From Microbacterium schleiferi (GTDB lineage Bacteria > Actinomycetota > Actinomycetes > Actinomycetales > Microbacteriaceae): a stretch of 64,000 bases of DNA. The DNA lies in the NCBI RefSeq assembly GCF_015565955.1, contig NZ_CP064760.1, positions 62,001-126,000 of the forward strand. Direction: 5' to 3'. Position numbers and translations under genes: made by a program. Below, piece after piece: positions 49,360-60,127 of the stretch (the stretch's first letter is position 1; each line of letters begins with the position of its first letter). The notes under the pieces are model-generated. The model was not told the DNA's origin and ran no database searches. It saw nothing but the letters and a program-made list of their open reading frames with translations.

Positions 49360-50751
49360 TCAAGGAAGCACGGGGTGGTCCCCCCGCGCCCGCTTTCCAT
49401 CGGCCGGACCCAAGCGCAACTGTTGAGCGTGCTCGGGCCATTCTGCGAGCGACTGCATGAACTCGATGCCCTCAGCCTCAGCGTTGAACTCGAGGATGTC
49501 GCCGACTTTGTCGAGGAGGACCTCCCTCACCTCGGAGGGCGAGGCAAAGAAGAACTCCTTGCGCGCATTGATGCGGTTGAGTGCGCGGTCGCTGAAGTGC
49601 CGGTGCAGTTCGTTCTCAAGAGTCACGGCGTCTTCCGAGAAGAAGAGCGCGTGCACTTCGAACTTGAAGGGCACCGCTGCGCCGCTCAGTTCGGCGATGC
49701 GGTCTCTCGGTTCGAGCCGTCGGGTGAGGCCGATCTTGACGACGTCAGGTCCGAAGGCGCCAGGGTTGGAGATGACATACACGTAACCGGCCCGGATGTT
49801 CGCGGCGCGGAAGTCGTTGAACGCAATCGCGTCGTCGATCTCGAGCAGGCGGGCCTCAAGTTCAGCGTTCGTCTGACCTTGCCTCGCCAAAGCGGCGAGC
49901 GTGTTCACCAGGTGTGCTCGCTCCTTGTCGAGGAGTGCGCGTTCAGCGGCGAGTTCTTGTTCGACCTTCGCCTGCTCCCGTAGTTCGGCGCGGCGGTCCC
50001 GCTCGGCTTCACGCTCCTCCTGCTTCTTCATGAGCCAGTCCGACGTAAGCTCAAGCTCGCGCATCCGGAGCGAGTGATATTCCCGGCTGATCTCCATCTC
50101 CATGAGCGCCGCAAACCGAGCGATCGCGTCTCGTGAGGCCTCGACGCGGCGCTTCGCGCGCGCGAGATTCCCTGCGCGCAGCGCTCTCAGCGCGTTGTCG
50201 ACCTCGGCGTTGTAAGCCCTGAGCATCAGCTTCGACAGGTCGCCTGACAGCTTCTTGCCCTGCGCGAGCGAGTTGTTGAAGGTGAACAGCTCAGACTTCT
50301 CGATTGCCTTGCCTGACTTTATGAACTGCAGTGTCTCGGCAGAGATGTCGTCGAGGCGCTCCTTATACGCGGCGGCTGTGTCGAGGGGGTGGTTGTATCG
50401 GTAGATGCCGACATCTTGAAGAATGTCGAGATCGCTCTCCCTCGGTGAGGGTTCGGCAGCATTGACGCTAAGCCGTGCTCTGAGGGCCGCAACCTCGGTG
50501 TCGAGCGCTGCCAGGCGCTCGCGGTCGGATTGCTCGGAGCCGTCGGCATCGGGCTCCGGCTCATCAGAGACCGACAGATTGCTCCGCTCCGGGTCATTGG
50601 TGAGGGGTGGCGTCTCGGGTAGCCATAGCTGCCATCCCGCGGGAGGCTCCGGCCAGGACGGGTCGGGTTCCCATCCAGCGGGAGGAACCCACCCAGCTGG
50701 TGGCTTCGGCCAACCTGGAGGCGGATTGAACTCCACGTCAGGACACCTCAC
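49360..50751 (-). CDS. DUF4041-T5orf172 (GIY-YIG) domain protein
   Basis: 463 residues from a GTG at 50751. Residues 9-43 are Trp-rich PxGW repeats (PPGWPKPPAGWVPPAGW). About 110-320 is a DUF4041-like helical and coiled-coil region with very charged helices. Residues 322-410 are a T5orf172 domain of the GIY-YIG superfamily: GYVYVISNP, VVKIGLTRR, RIAELSGA and a conserved E in LENELHRHF. DUF4041/T5orf172 proteins occur in phages and genomic islands and are suspected nucleases. The start overlaps the stop of the preceding coiled-coil gene by 4 bp, so the two are coupled. Confidence 0.78.
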   Translation of the reverse strand: MRCPDVEFNPPPGWPKPPAGWVPPAGWEPDPSWPEPPAGWQLWLPETPPLTNDPERSNLSVSDEPEPDADGSEQSDRERLAALDTEVAALRARLSVNAAEPSPRESDLDILQDVGIYRYNHPLDTAAAYKERLDDISAETLQFIKSGKAIEKSELFTFNNSLAQGKKLSGDLSKLMLRAYNAEVDNALRALRAGNLARAKRRVEASRDAIARFAALMEMEISREYHSLRMRELELTSDWLMKKQEEREAERDRRAELREQAKVEQELAAERALLDKERAHLVNTLAALARQGQTNAELEARLLEIDDAIAFNDFRAANIRAGYVYVISNPGAFGPDVVKIGLTRRLEPRDRIAELSGAAVPFKFEVHALFFSEDAVTLENELHRHFSDRALNRINARKEFFFASPSEVREVLLDKVGDILEFNAEAEGIEFMQSLAEWPEHAQQLRLGPADGKRARGDHPVLP

Positions 50752-51998
50752 GCACGGCGCACGCCGGTCGTGGCGACGGGCACTAGCCCCATCGGGTTCT
50801 TTGATACGACTGCCCCCAAGTGTTCAAGGGTCGCAGCCGGAACGACGCCTGTGAGGTCCAGTTCGGCGAACCCGTCTCGAGAGACCGTCGCGACGACGAA
50901 CGGGACATAGGTCAGCTGGCCCGTCGCTGGACTTGTAGTCTCCGTGCCGACCTCGAGAGAGATGTTCCGGATGATCCCTCGCCTGTCGGCCTCGAATACC
51001 TCGTGCAGGGAGCGAAGAGCAATGTTGTGGACAATGGCCGCGTAGCGCTCCTTGAGTTCCTTCTGCGAAGCAGCCACCGGCGACACCTCATCCGATGCCT
51101 TGACGTATCGGTAGTGTTTCGCGGTCGGAACGATGTCGGGTCCTGGGATGCGGACGCGGAGGCCTAGTTCCGCCGTTGAGGGCTCGAAGCTGGCTTGATG
51201 CTCAACCTCGAACCACTCGGGGTAGACCGAATTCGCAAGAACGATGCCTACGTACTCCTGGACGGCCTCGACTGTGCCGTATGCGAGTCCGTTGATGAGT
51301 TCATCAAGCTCCGCGTTCTGCTCCGCGGCTTGCTTCTCGCGCTCCGCGCACTCTTCCTCGTACTGAGCCGTTGCCTCGGCAAGCTGTGCGAGACGGGTGC
51401 GTTCGGCTTCCTCGTAGGCTGCGGCTTGCGCGGCTCGTCGAGCCGGGAGGGTCTCTGTAGCGTCCTTCCACGCGTAGTAGTCAGTTGCGTACTGCTGCTC
51501 AGCTGCGGCCGCAGCTTCCGCGGCTTTCTGCTTACGGCCGAAGAGCCCCTTGACTGGCGTTGGCTCCTGCTTGACAGGCAGCGGTGGCTCGGGGATTGGC
51601 GCCGGTTCGCGGGTTGGCACCCGAAGCGCGACGTGAGGGAAGGGCGGATGCTCGGCCGTCGTCCGCAAAGTCTCAAGATCGACGAAGTCGTCGACAGCGA
51701 GCGTTGCACTCAGTAACTCGTCGAGTTCGGCGACGCGATGTGCGACCTCCTCCGTGAGGGCGGAGGCCTCGGCCTGCCGGGCGGCGACGTACGCAGCCGC
51801 TGCTTCCTTCTCGAGACGTTTCCTGTCAGCCTCTGACGCGCGCGCCGCGGCGACCTGCGCTCGTTCTGCGCTTCGTTGCGCCGCCTGCGCTCGCCTCAGA
51901 TCTGCTTCGTAGGCGCGCTGGGCCGCGCGTTGACGCTGCTCGGCCAGCCGCGCCTGGTGCTGAATCTCAGCGAAGAACCCCCGTCGTCTCGCCATCAA
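50748..51998 (-). CDS. Coiled-coil protein of the actinobacterial 'restriction system protein' family
   Basis: 416 residues. An N-terminal coiled coil rich in Ala/Arg/Glu/Gln (residues about 5-100, starting RRRGFFAEIQHQARLAEQ) and a second one (about 180-230) flank a Pro-rich linker. The C-terminal globular part contains VQEYVGIVLANSVYPEWF and RSLHEVFEADRRGIIRNISL. I recognise this as the family usually labelled restriction system protein in actinobacteria, but no catalytic motif is evident and the function is unknown. It is transcribed with and overlaps the T5orf172 gene. Confidence 0.7.
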   Translation of the reverse strand: MMARRRGFFAEIQHQARLAEQRQRAAQRAYEADLRRAQAAQRSAERAQVAAARASEADRKRLEKEAAAAYVAARQAEASALTEEVAHRVAELDELLSATLAVDDFVDLETLRTTAEHPPFPHVALRVPTREPAPIPEPPLPVKQEPTPVKGLFGRKQKAAEAAAAAEQQYATDYYAWKDATETLPARRAAQAAAYEEAERTRLAQLAEATAQYEEECAEREKQAAEQNAELDELINGLAYGTVEAVQEYVGIVLANSVYPEWFEVEHQASFEPSTAELGLRVRIPGPDIVPTAKHYRYVKASDEVSPVAASQKELKERYAAIVHNIALRSLHEVFEADRRGIIRNISLEVGTETTSPATGQLTYVPFVVATVSRDGFAELDLTGVVPAATLEHLGAVVSKNPMGLVPVATTGVRRA

Positions 51999-52215
51999 TG
52001 ACCTCCCCAGGTGTCGTCAGCTTCAGACTCCGCGCTTCAAGTACAGCTTCTACGTACGACTGAAGCCTGCGCAAGCAGTCTCGGTCTCTCACCACGACGC
52101 TCCAGCCCCCATTTTGGGGAACGTTTGCAGTGGTTGACGCCGGTGTGCGCGATACCGACCCGCGTCGCGCCCCGCGCGACCGCCGCGGTACCAGGTGAGA
52201 CCTAGGATCTGGACG

Positions 52216-52821
52216 ATGGCCATGAACGTTCAGGCGGCGTACGCGGACCGCGCCGATGAGTACATCGCGCTCCTCGGCTCGATGCAGAGCGTGCATCCTT
52301 CGGACGAGCACCTGGTTTCCGGGTGGTCGGCCCAGGTCGAAGGCCTCGTTCTCGATGCAGGCTGCGGTCCGGGCCACTGGGCGGGCCATCTCGCAGCGCA
52401 GGGCGTCCGCGTGCTTGGTATCGACCAGGTCGCAGCGTTCCTCGAACACGCTCGCGCCGCACACGAAGGCGTCTCCTTCCTTGAAGGCAGCATCGACGAG
52501 CTGCCTCTCGCAGATGGCAGTGTCGCCGGCGTGCTCGCCTGGTACTCGCTGATCCACCACGATCCCGACACCATTCACCGCGCACTCGATGAGTTCGCGC
52601 GCGTTCTCGAGCCTGGCGGAGCGCTCCTTATCGGATTCTTCGTCGGCGCCGACGTTGAGCCGTTCGACCACGCCGTTGTCCGTGCTTGGCATTGGTCACC
52701 CGATGCCTTGGGGGAACGCCTTGCCGCGGCGGGCTTCGAGGTCATCGAGACGCATACTCGGTCCGTCCCGCAGCCGCAGCCACGGCCGCACAGCACGATT
52801 CTTGCTCGTCGATCAATCTGA
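52216..52821 (+). CDS. Class I SAM-dependent methyltransferase
   Basis: 201 residues from ATG 52216 (MAMNVQAAYADRADEY); ATG 52222 and GTG 52195 are alternatives. The SAM-binding motif I is VLDAGCGPGHWAGHLA (about 45-60), motif II LGIDQVAAFLEHAR, and the motif near 105 AWYSLIHHDPDTI. A small-molecule methyltransferase; the substrate is not predictable. It stands alone at the island edge, divergent from the coiled-coil gene. The 217 bp between them shows no further gene. Confidence 0.85.
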   Translation: MAMNVQAAYADRADEYIALLGSMQSVHPSDEHLVSGWSAQVEGLVLDAGCGPGHWAGHLAAQGVRVLGIDQVAAFLEHARAAHEGVSFLEGSIDELPLADGSVAGVLAWYSLIHHDPDTIHRALDEFARVLEPGGALLIGFFVGADVEPFDHAVVRAWHWSPDALGERLAAAGFEVIETHTRSVPQPQPRPHSTILARRSI

Positions 52822-52929
52822 TCGTTGACACTCTCGACGCGGGTGGTAGACGCCCTGTCGGTGCTCGATGGTGACGGGTGGATGACTTCCGCCAGCCGTT
52901 TCGCACAAGCCGGTGCCTCGGCCTGCCTC

Positions 52930-53280
52930 CTAGCCGGAGGGCGAGATGAAGGTTCCTTGGTGGAATCGGATCTGGAGTTCTCCGTCGCGCATGGTCCAGA
53001 GAGAGGAATGGCGACTGTCGCCCTCTGGCCTCGAAATGACGTAGGTGACGAGGGTGAACCCAGGAGCCACCGACTGAAAGGCCCACTCACTCGTAGCCGG
53101 AGTGTCGCGGTCCGGTTCATGAGCCAGCGCGGCGATCGTCTCGTCGCGCGACCACAACCTCCCTGAGCGGCCGACTTCGACGAACTCTGGATGCAAGAGT
53201 TCACCCAAGAGTGCCGAGTCGCGCCGCACGGCTGATGTCAGCAGTTCGATTTCCGCACGCCGGATCTCATCAAGCTCCAT
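52930..53280 (-). CDS. DUF4440/NTF2-like small protein
   Basis: 116 residues from ATG 53280. The NTF2-like fold pattern is seen in IELLTSAVRRDSALLGELLHPEFVEVGRSG (first helices and strand) and the C-terminal SSLWTMRDGELQIRFHQGT. Such proteins bind small ligands or act as isomerase-like enzymes. It lies 44 bp downstream of the XRE-cupin gene on the same strand and is probably co-transcribed. Confidence 0.75.
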   Translation of the reverse strand: MELDEIRRAEIELLTSAVRRDSALLGELLHPEFVEVGRSGRLWSRDETIAALAHEPDRDTPATSEWAFQSVAPGFTLVTYVISRPEGDSRHSSLWTMRDGELQIRFHQGTFISPSG

Positions 53281-53324
53281 GCAGGAAGATTCGCACAAAG
53301 GAGCAAGGAACTGACGAGAGTCTC

Positions 53325-53928
53325 CTACGCCCCGCCGGTGTAGACGAACGCGACCCGGGCCGACCCATCCCGCGAAGGTGCCACCGGTTCCGCAGCGCAC
53401 CGGGATGCGCCACGGCATCCCCGGCGCCGAGTTCCCAGATCCCGAGTCCTTCGATCTCGAGCGCGATGGTGCCTTCGATGACGTAGTGGATGACTTCGCC
53501 ATCCGTCTCGAACCAGTCCCCGACCTGCTCGCCGGGGCGGATGACGTACTCCTGCAGCGAGGTCTCACCGGCGTGGATGACGCGGGTGTGGGCGGTGTCG
53601 GATGCCTCAGAGACCGGCACCCACGTGGCATCCGCTGCCCGCGAGACGTGGACGACCTCGGGTCGGGGTCAGTGGGGAGGAGCGCGGAGGGCGAGATGTC
53701 CAGGGCGTTCGCGATCCGGTACAGGGTCAGCAGCGACGGCATCGTCTGGCCCGACTCGATCTGGCTCAGAAACGGCTGGCTGATCTCGGCTGCCGACGCG
53801 AGCGCCCGCATCGACAGCTTCTTCTCGGTGCGCGCTTGCCGCACCTGTCGCCCGATGCCGACACCGATCTGCGTCTCATCGGATGCCGCACTCGGCCCGT
53901 CGGCGGACGTGCGAGCGGGAGTGGACAC
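53325..53928 (-). CDS. XRE family regulator with cupin domain (two frameshifts as sequenced)
   Basis: Three frames together encode one 201-residue XRE-cupin regulator: the HTH part (IGRQVRQARTEKKLSMRALA, SQPFLSQIESGQTMPSLLTL), the cupin (QEYVIRPGEQVGDWFETDGE, VIHYVIEGTIALEIEGLG) and the C-terminal strand ARVAFVYTGGA. One base must be added near 53660-53667 (GGG or GGGG, plus strand) and one at CCC 53369-53371. With both restored, the TAG at 53325 ends the protein correctly. The start used is the GTG at 53928, with GGAG just upstream. Confidence 0.75.
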
Positions 53929-53968
53929 GGCTCCAGGATACGGCGCGGCCCGCATCCGCCCCGCGTGG

Positions 53969-54496
53969 CTACTCGGAGGTGAGGGAGCCCACGAGATGGG
54001 CGATGCCATAGTCGTAGGCGTCGTCGAGATCACCGCCGAGGCGGAAGGCGCCGGCGAGCTCCATCGTGACGAACCCGGTAGCCCACGCCGTCAGCAGCCG
54101 CGCGGCGTCGAGTGCGTGCTCCGGGCCGACGGCCGCGGTGGTCGCGCGCAGGACGGGCGCGCTCGTGGCGGCGAGCTTCTCGGCATCCACCGTCGCGCTG
54201 AACAGCAGCCGAAAGGCCTCGGGACGCTCGTGGGCGAAACGGCGGAAGACGAGCAGCAGGTCTTCGATGCGCCCGGATGCCGCATCCAGCAGCCCCGTGA
54301 GGTCATCTGCGGCCGCACCGCCGACGAGCGCGAGCAGTGTTTCGCGATCCCGCACGCGCTTATAGAGCGAGGGCGCTTTGACGCCCACGTCCTGCGCGAC
54401 GGCCTGCATCGTGACCGCGGTAACACCTCCGGTTTCGAGCAGACGCGCTGCCGCGCTGACGATCTCGTCGAGCGATGTTCTCTCCGGTGTCGGCAT
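53969..54496 (-). CDS. TetR family transcriptional regulator
   Basis: 175 residues from ATG 54496, preceded by GGAGG. The HTH reads IVSAAARLLETGGVTAVTMQ, then VGVKAPSLYKRVRDRETLL. The C-terminal ligand domain resembles the TetR_C_33/WHG group (HERPEAFRLLFSA). It is divergent from the MBL-fold gene and probably controls both genes from the palindrome between them. Confidence 0.88.
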   Translation of the reverse strand: MPTPERTSLDEIVSAAARLLETGGVTAVTMQAVAQDVGVKAPSLYKRVRDRETLLALVGGAAADDLTGLLDAASGRIEDLLLVFRRFAHERPEAFRLLFSATVDAEKLAATSAPVLRATTAAVGPEHALDAARLLTAWATGFVTMELAGAFRLGGDLDDAYDYGIAHLVGSLTSE

Positions 54497-54508
54497 CGAA
54501 CCTCCAAG

Positions 54509-54545
54509 GCTACGAACATAAGCTATCATGGCTAACATTCGTAGC
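54509..54545. promoter_or_regulatory. TetR operator in the divergent promoter region
   Basis: GCTACGAA (54509-54516) and TTCGTAGC (54538-54545) form perfect 8-bp inverted arms. The AT-rich interior contains a second, smaller dyad AGCTATCATGGCTA. It lies between the tetR (54496) and MBL-fold (54567) starts. Confidence 0.6.
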
Positions 54546-54566
54546 TATCCTCGGGAAAGGCCCGCT

Positions 54567-55278
54567 GTGAAACTCTCCCCTCGCTCCACCGCATCGGCAA
54601 TGACATCGTCGCCGCCTACCTCATCGTCACCCCCGACGGCATCACGCTCATCGACGCTGGCCTTCCGGGCATGTACAGCGACCTCACGCGCGAGCTGGAT
54701 GCCCTCGGGCGCTCCCCCGACGACATCCGCGGCATCGTGCTCACCCACGGTGACAGCGACCACGTCGGGTTCGCCGAACGCCTGCGCGCCGAGCGCGGCA
54801 TCCCCGTGTTCGTCCACGCCGCCGACGCCGACCGCGCTCGCGGTGGCGACAAGCCCAAGACCCCGTGGGCCCGACCCGGATCGGCCCCCTGCTGCAGTTC
54901 GCCGCCTACGGCATCCGCAAAGGCATGCGGCCGCACTGGCTCACCGAGGTGCGCGAGATCGCCGACGGTGACACGCTCGACCTTCCCGGACGCCCGCACG
55001 TCATCGGAACGCCCGGCCACTCGCCGGGCAGCATCGCCGTCTTCTCGCCCGAGGTGCGCGCCGTCTTCGTGGGCGACGCGCTCACGACGCGTCACGTGTT
55101 GACCGGACGCACGGGGCCCGGACCGGCGCCGTTCACCGACGAGCCCGCTGAGGCCCTCGCCTCGCTCGACCGCATCGCAGAGCTGGATGTCGACTGGGTG
55201 CTGCCCGGACACGGCCCGGCGTTCCACGGCTCACCGGCCGCCGCCGTCGAGGCCGTGCGTGCGGCGGCGCGGGGCTAG
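54567..55278 (+). CDS. MBL-fold metallo-hydrolase (two frameshifts as sequenced)
   Basis: A metallo-beta-lactamase-fold protein of about 237 residues once two bases are restored, at CCCC 54577-54580 and CCCC 54861-54864. The rebuilt protein reads from a GTG with AAAGG upstream through DIVAAYLIVTPDGITLIDAG, GIVLTHGDSDHVGFAE, VIGTPGHSPGSIAVF and DWVLPGHGPAF. The metal motif is HGDSDH, an HxDxDH variant of the usual HxHxDH. Substrate unknown. It is divergent from tetR. Confidence 0.8.
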
Positions 55279-55323
55279 ATCCCCGTCAGCACGCTTCTGC
55301 CTGGAGTGGCCGTGCCCCGGACC

Positions 55324-55908
55324 TCACTCGCCCCGGGCGTTGTAGACGAGGGCGTCGCTGGAACCGTAGGCGCGGTAGACCTCCAGGGCCTCGTCGCGGC
55401 CGACATTCTGGGTCACCCGGATGCCGCGGGCCTCGAACTGCTCGGCCCAGTCAGCAACCATCGGGCCCTCGTCGAACCCCGAGAGCTCCTCGAGCTCGGG
55501 GCCGGATCCGGCGACGACCAGCGACCGCACGCCGCTCCACATCGTCGCGCCGTAGCACTGCACGCACGGGCGCCAGTTGACGACGAGCGAGAGGGTCGCG
55601 CCATCAGCGCCGAGGTCCCAGCGGCCGAGGCGCTGCTGCGCGAGGCCGAGCGCCATCACCTCGGCGTGCCCCGACGACTTTTCGGTCGAGAGCACGACGT
55701 TCACGCCCGCCGACACGAGCTCGCCGGTGGCGTCATCCACGACGATCGCCGCGAAAGGACCCCCGTTGCCCTCGCGCCAGTTGCGGTCGGCGAGGCGATT
55801 CACGAGCGCCATTCGCTCCTCGAGCGTGGGCAGCACAGCGGGCAGCTCATCTGCCTCGTCGACGAGCCAGGTGGGCAGGGTCATGGTGAAGGATGTCGCG
55901 ATCGGCAT
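55324..55908 (-). CDS. CMP/dCMP-type deaminase, probable guanine deaminase
   Basis: 194 residues. Zinc-binding HAEVMALG (His plus catalytic Glu) near residue 80 and RPCVQCYGATMWSG near 113 are the cytidine-deaminase-fold signature. GGPFAAIVVDDATGELVSAG is typical of GuaD-like enzymes. It begins 3 bp after the Mo-hydroxylase stop, so guanine to xanthine to urate would be encoded side by side. A tRNA adenosine or other nucleobase deaminase is less likely in this context. Confidence 0.82.
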   Translation of the reverse strand: MPIATSFTMTLPTWLVDEADELPAVLPTLEERMALVNRLADRNWREGNGGPFAAIVVDDATGELVSAGVNVVLSTEKSSGHAEVMALGLAQQRLGRWDLGADGATLSLVVNWRPCVQCYGATMWSGVRSLVVAGSGPELEELSGFDEGPMVADWAEQFEARGIRVTQNVGRDEALEVYRAYGSSDALVYNARGE

Positions 55909-55911
55909 GGC

Positions 55912-58676
<2,765 letters not shown>

Positions 58677-58680
<4 letters not shown>

Positions 58681-59513
58681 GCGTCGGCCTCCTTCGCGAG
58701 GTCGGCGACCAGGCGTTCGGCGAGCACGGCGGTGACCGCGCGTCGCCAATCCGCCTCTCCGAGCGCGTCGGTGAAGAAGTCGGTCGGGCTCGTGACATCC
58801 GTGCGCAGCTGCGCGGGGTCGGGAAGATCGTCGTACCGGAAGACATGGGGGACGAGGGTGGATGCCGTCACGGCGACCACGGTCGAACCGTCGCGTTCGC
58901 GGCGCCCGCTCACGACGATGCCAGAGCGGCCGAGCTCGGCCAGCGCCATCTTGTGCAGACTGACCCGGGCCCGCATCGCCTCGGTGGGCACCTCGAGTGC
59001 GCGCAGCACCTCGCCGGGCTGCAGCGTGTTGCGCGCCTGCCCCGTCACGAACTCTGCGACCGGCTGCCGGCGCTCACCGCCGTCCGGTGTCCAGATCACT
59101 GCTTCTCCGTCGAGCGCAGCCAGCAGGGACACCATCGCTGCCGCGGTAAACGACTGACAGACGTTGCCGCCGACCGTCGCGGTGTTCCATACCTTGAACG
59201 ACATGAGCAGGGCGTGCGCCGCATCCGGGATCGCCGCCGCCGCGCTCCAGCCGTCAGGAACCGGTGCATCGAGCTCTCCTCGAGACCACGCGACGAAGCG
59301 CGCGATCGTGCAGGTCGCGGCGATGCGAAGCCCGGCATCCGTGATCTCGACATCCGGCCAGCCCATCCGGGTGATGTCGACGAAACCGGTCACCTCGGGC
59401 TGCGGTTCGCTCATGAGCCACGTCCCGCCCGCGAGGATCCTCTCCCCCGGCGCGAGCGCGAGGTCTGCTCGGGTGTGGGCGAAGCGGTAGGAGGTGACAG
59501 ACGTGACGTCCAT
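58677..59513 (-). CDS. Mo-hydroxylase FAD-binding subunit
   Basis: 278 residues of the CoxM/XdhB family: LAPGERILAGGTWLMSE near residue 21 (FAD pyrophosphate loop), TVGGNVCQSF near 112, and the C-terminal CO_deh_flav_C part. It passes electrons from the 2Fe-2S clusters to NAD or O2. It is the first gene of the operon FAD subunit, fused Fe-S/Mo subunit, guanine-deaminase-like gene. Confidence 0.87.
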
Positions 59514-59549
59514 CGCGCCCTCCCTCCAGCAGCCGATGTTGACTCAGCG

Positions 59550-59588
59550 AACACTCCGAGTGAATCAGGCGAGGATTTCGCGAGTGTT
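59550..59588. promoter_or_regulatory. Dyad in the divergent promoter region of the Mo-hydroxylase operon
   Basis: AACACTC (59550-59556) and GAGTGTT (59582-59588) form inverted arms, extendable outward to GCGA and TCGC. It lies between the divergent FAD-subunit and DUF1304 starts. A regulator site is plausible, but the binding protein is unknown. Confidence 0.35.
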
Positions 59589-59632
59589 TCGCCGCGGCTC
59601 GTGCCAGGCTAAGCGAGTCGAGAGGAACCCGG

Positions 59633-60025
59633 ATGCTCATCACCGGAATGGTCTTCGCCGCGCTGGCGGGGCTGCTGCACGTCTACATCTTCTGGCTCGA
59701 ATCCCTCGCGTGGGGCAGCGCTCGCAGTCGGGCGACCTTCGGGGTGCGTAATGACGCCGAGGTCGAGATCACCCGCGCCTTCGCGTTCAACCAGGGCTTC
59801 TACAACCTGTTCCTGGCGATCGCCGCGATCCTCGGCATCGTGGTCGCCGCCGCCGGATCGGTGGCAGTCGGCGTGACCCTCATGCTCGTGGGAACCGGGT
59901 CGATGCTGGCCGCCGCCCTCGTCCTGTTCGTCACGTCGCCCGACAAGCGTCGCGCCGCGACCACGCAGGGGCTCTTCCCGCTGCTGGCCGTCATCAGCCT
60001 GGTGATCGCCCTGGTGATCGGCTGA
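59633..60025 (+). CDS. DUF1304 family membrane protein
   Basis: 130 residues with four predicted membrane helices and the DUF1304 pattern AALAGLLHVYIFWLESLAWG at the start and ITRAFAFNQGFYNLFLAIAA in the middle. Function unknown; the family is widespread and usually monocistronic. Confidence 0.85.
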   Translation: MLITGMVFAALAGLLHVYIFWLESLAWGSARSRATFGVRNDAEVEITRAFAFNQGFYNLFLAIAAILGIVVAAAGSVAVGVTLMLVGTGSMLAAALVLFVTSPDKRRAATTQGLFPLLAVISLVIALVIG

Positions 60026-60127
60026 CGCGGGACTAAAACGCGACACTCTCGACGTTGTGGTTCGGGTGCGCTCGTCCCGGGTGATCCTCGAAGAGCGCCG
60101 CACCCGACATCCGTACAAAGGAGAATC

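Noticed and set aside
49155..49460. Small plus-strand gene in the island gap (101 codons)
   Set aside because: No Shine-Dalgarno, no recognisable domain, and its last 100 bases are antisense to the end of the T5orf172 gene.
52825..53166. Plus-strand gene after the methyltransferase
   Set aside because: It is a shadow of the DUF4440/NTF2-like gene on the opposite strand, which has a good fold pattern and start.
19368..54864. Programmed frameshifting or phase variation at the G/C runs
   Set aside because: The runs are short (3-5), lie in unrelated metabolic enzymes and regulators without slippery-site signals, and all need the same single-base correction. Sequence error is simpler.
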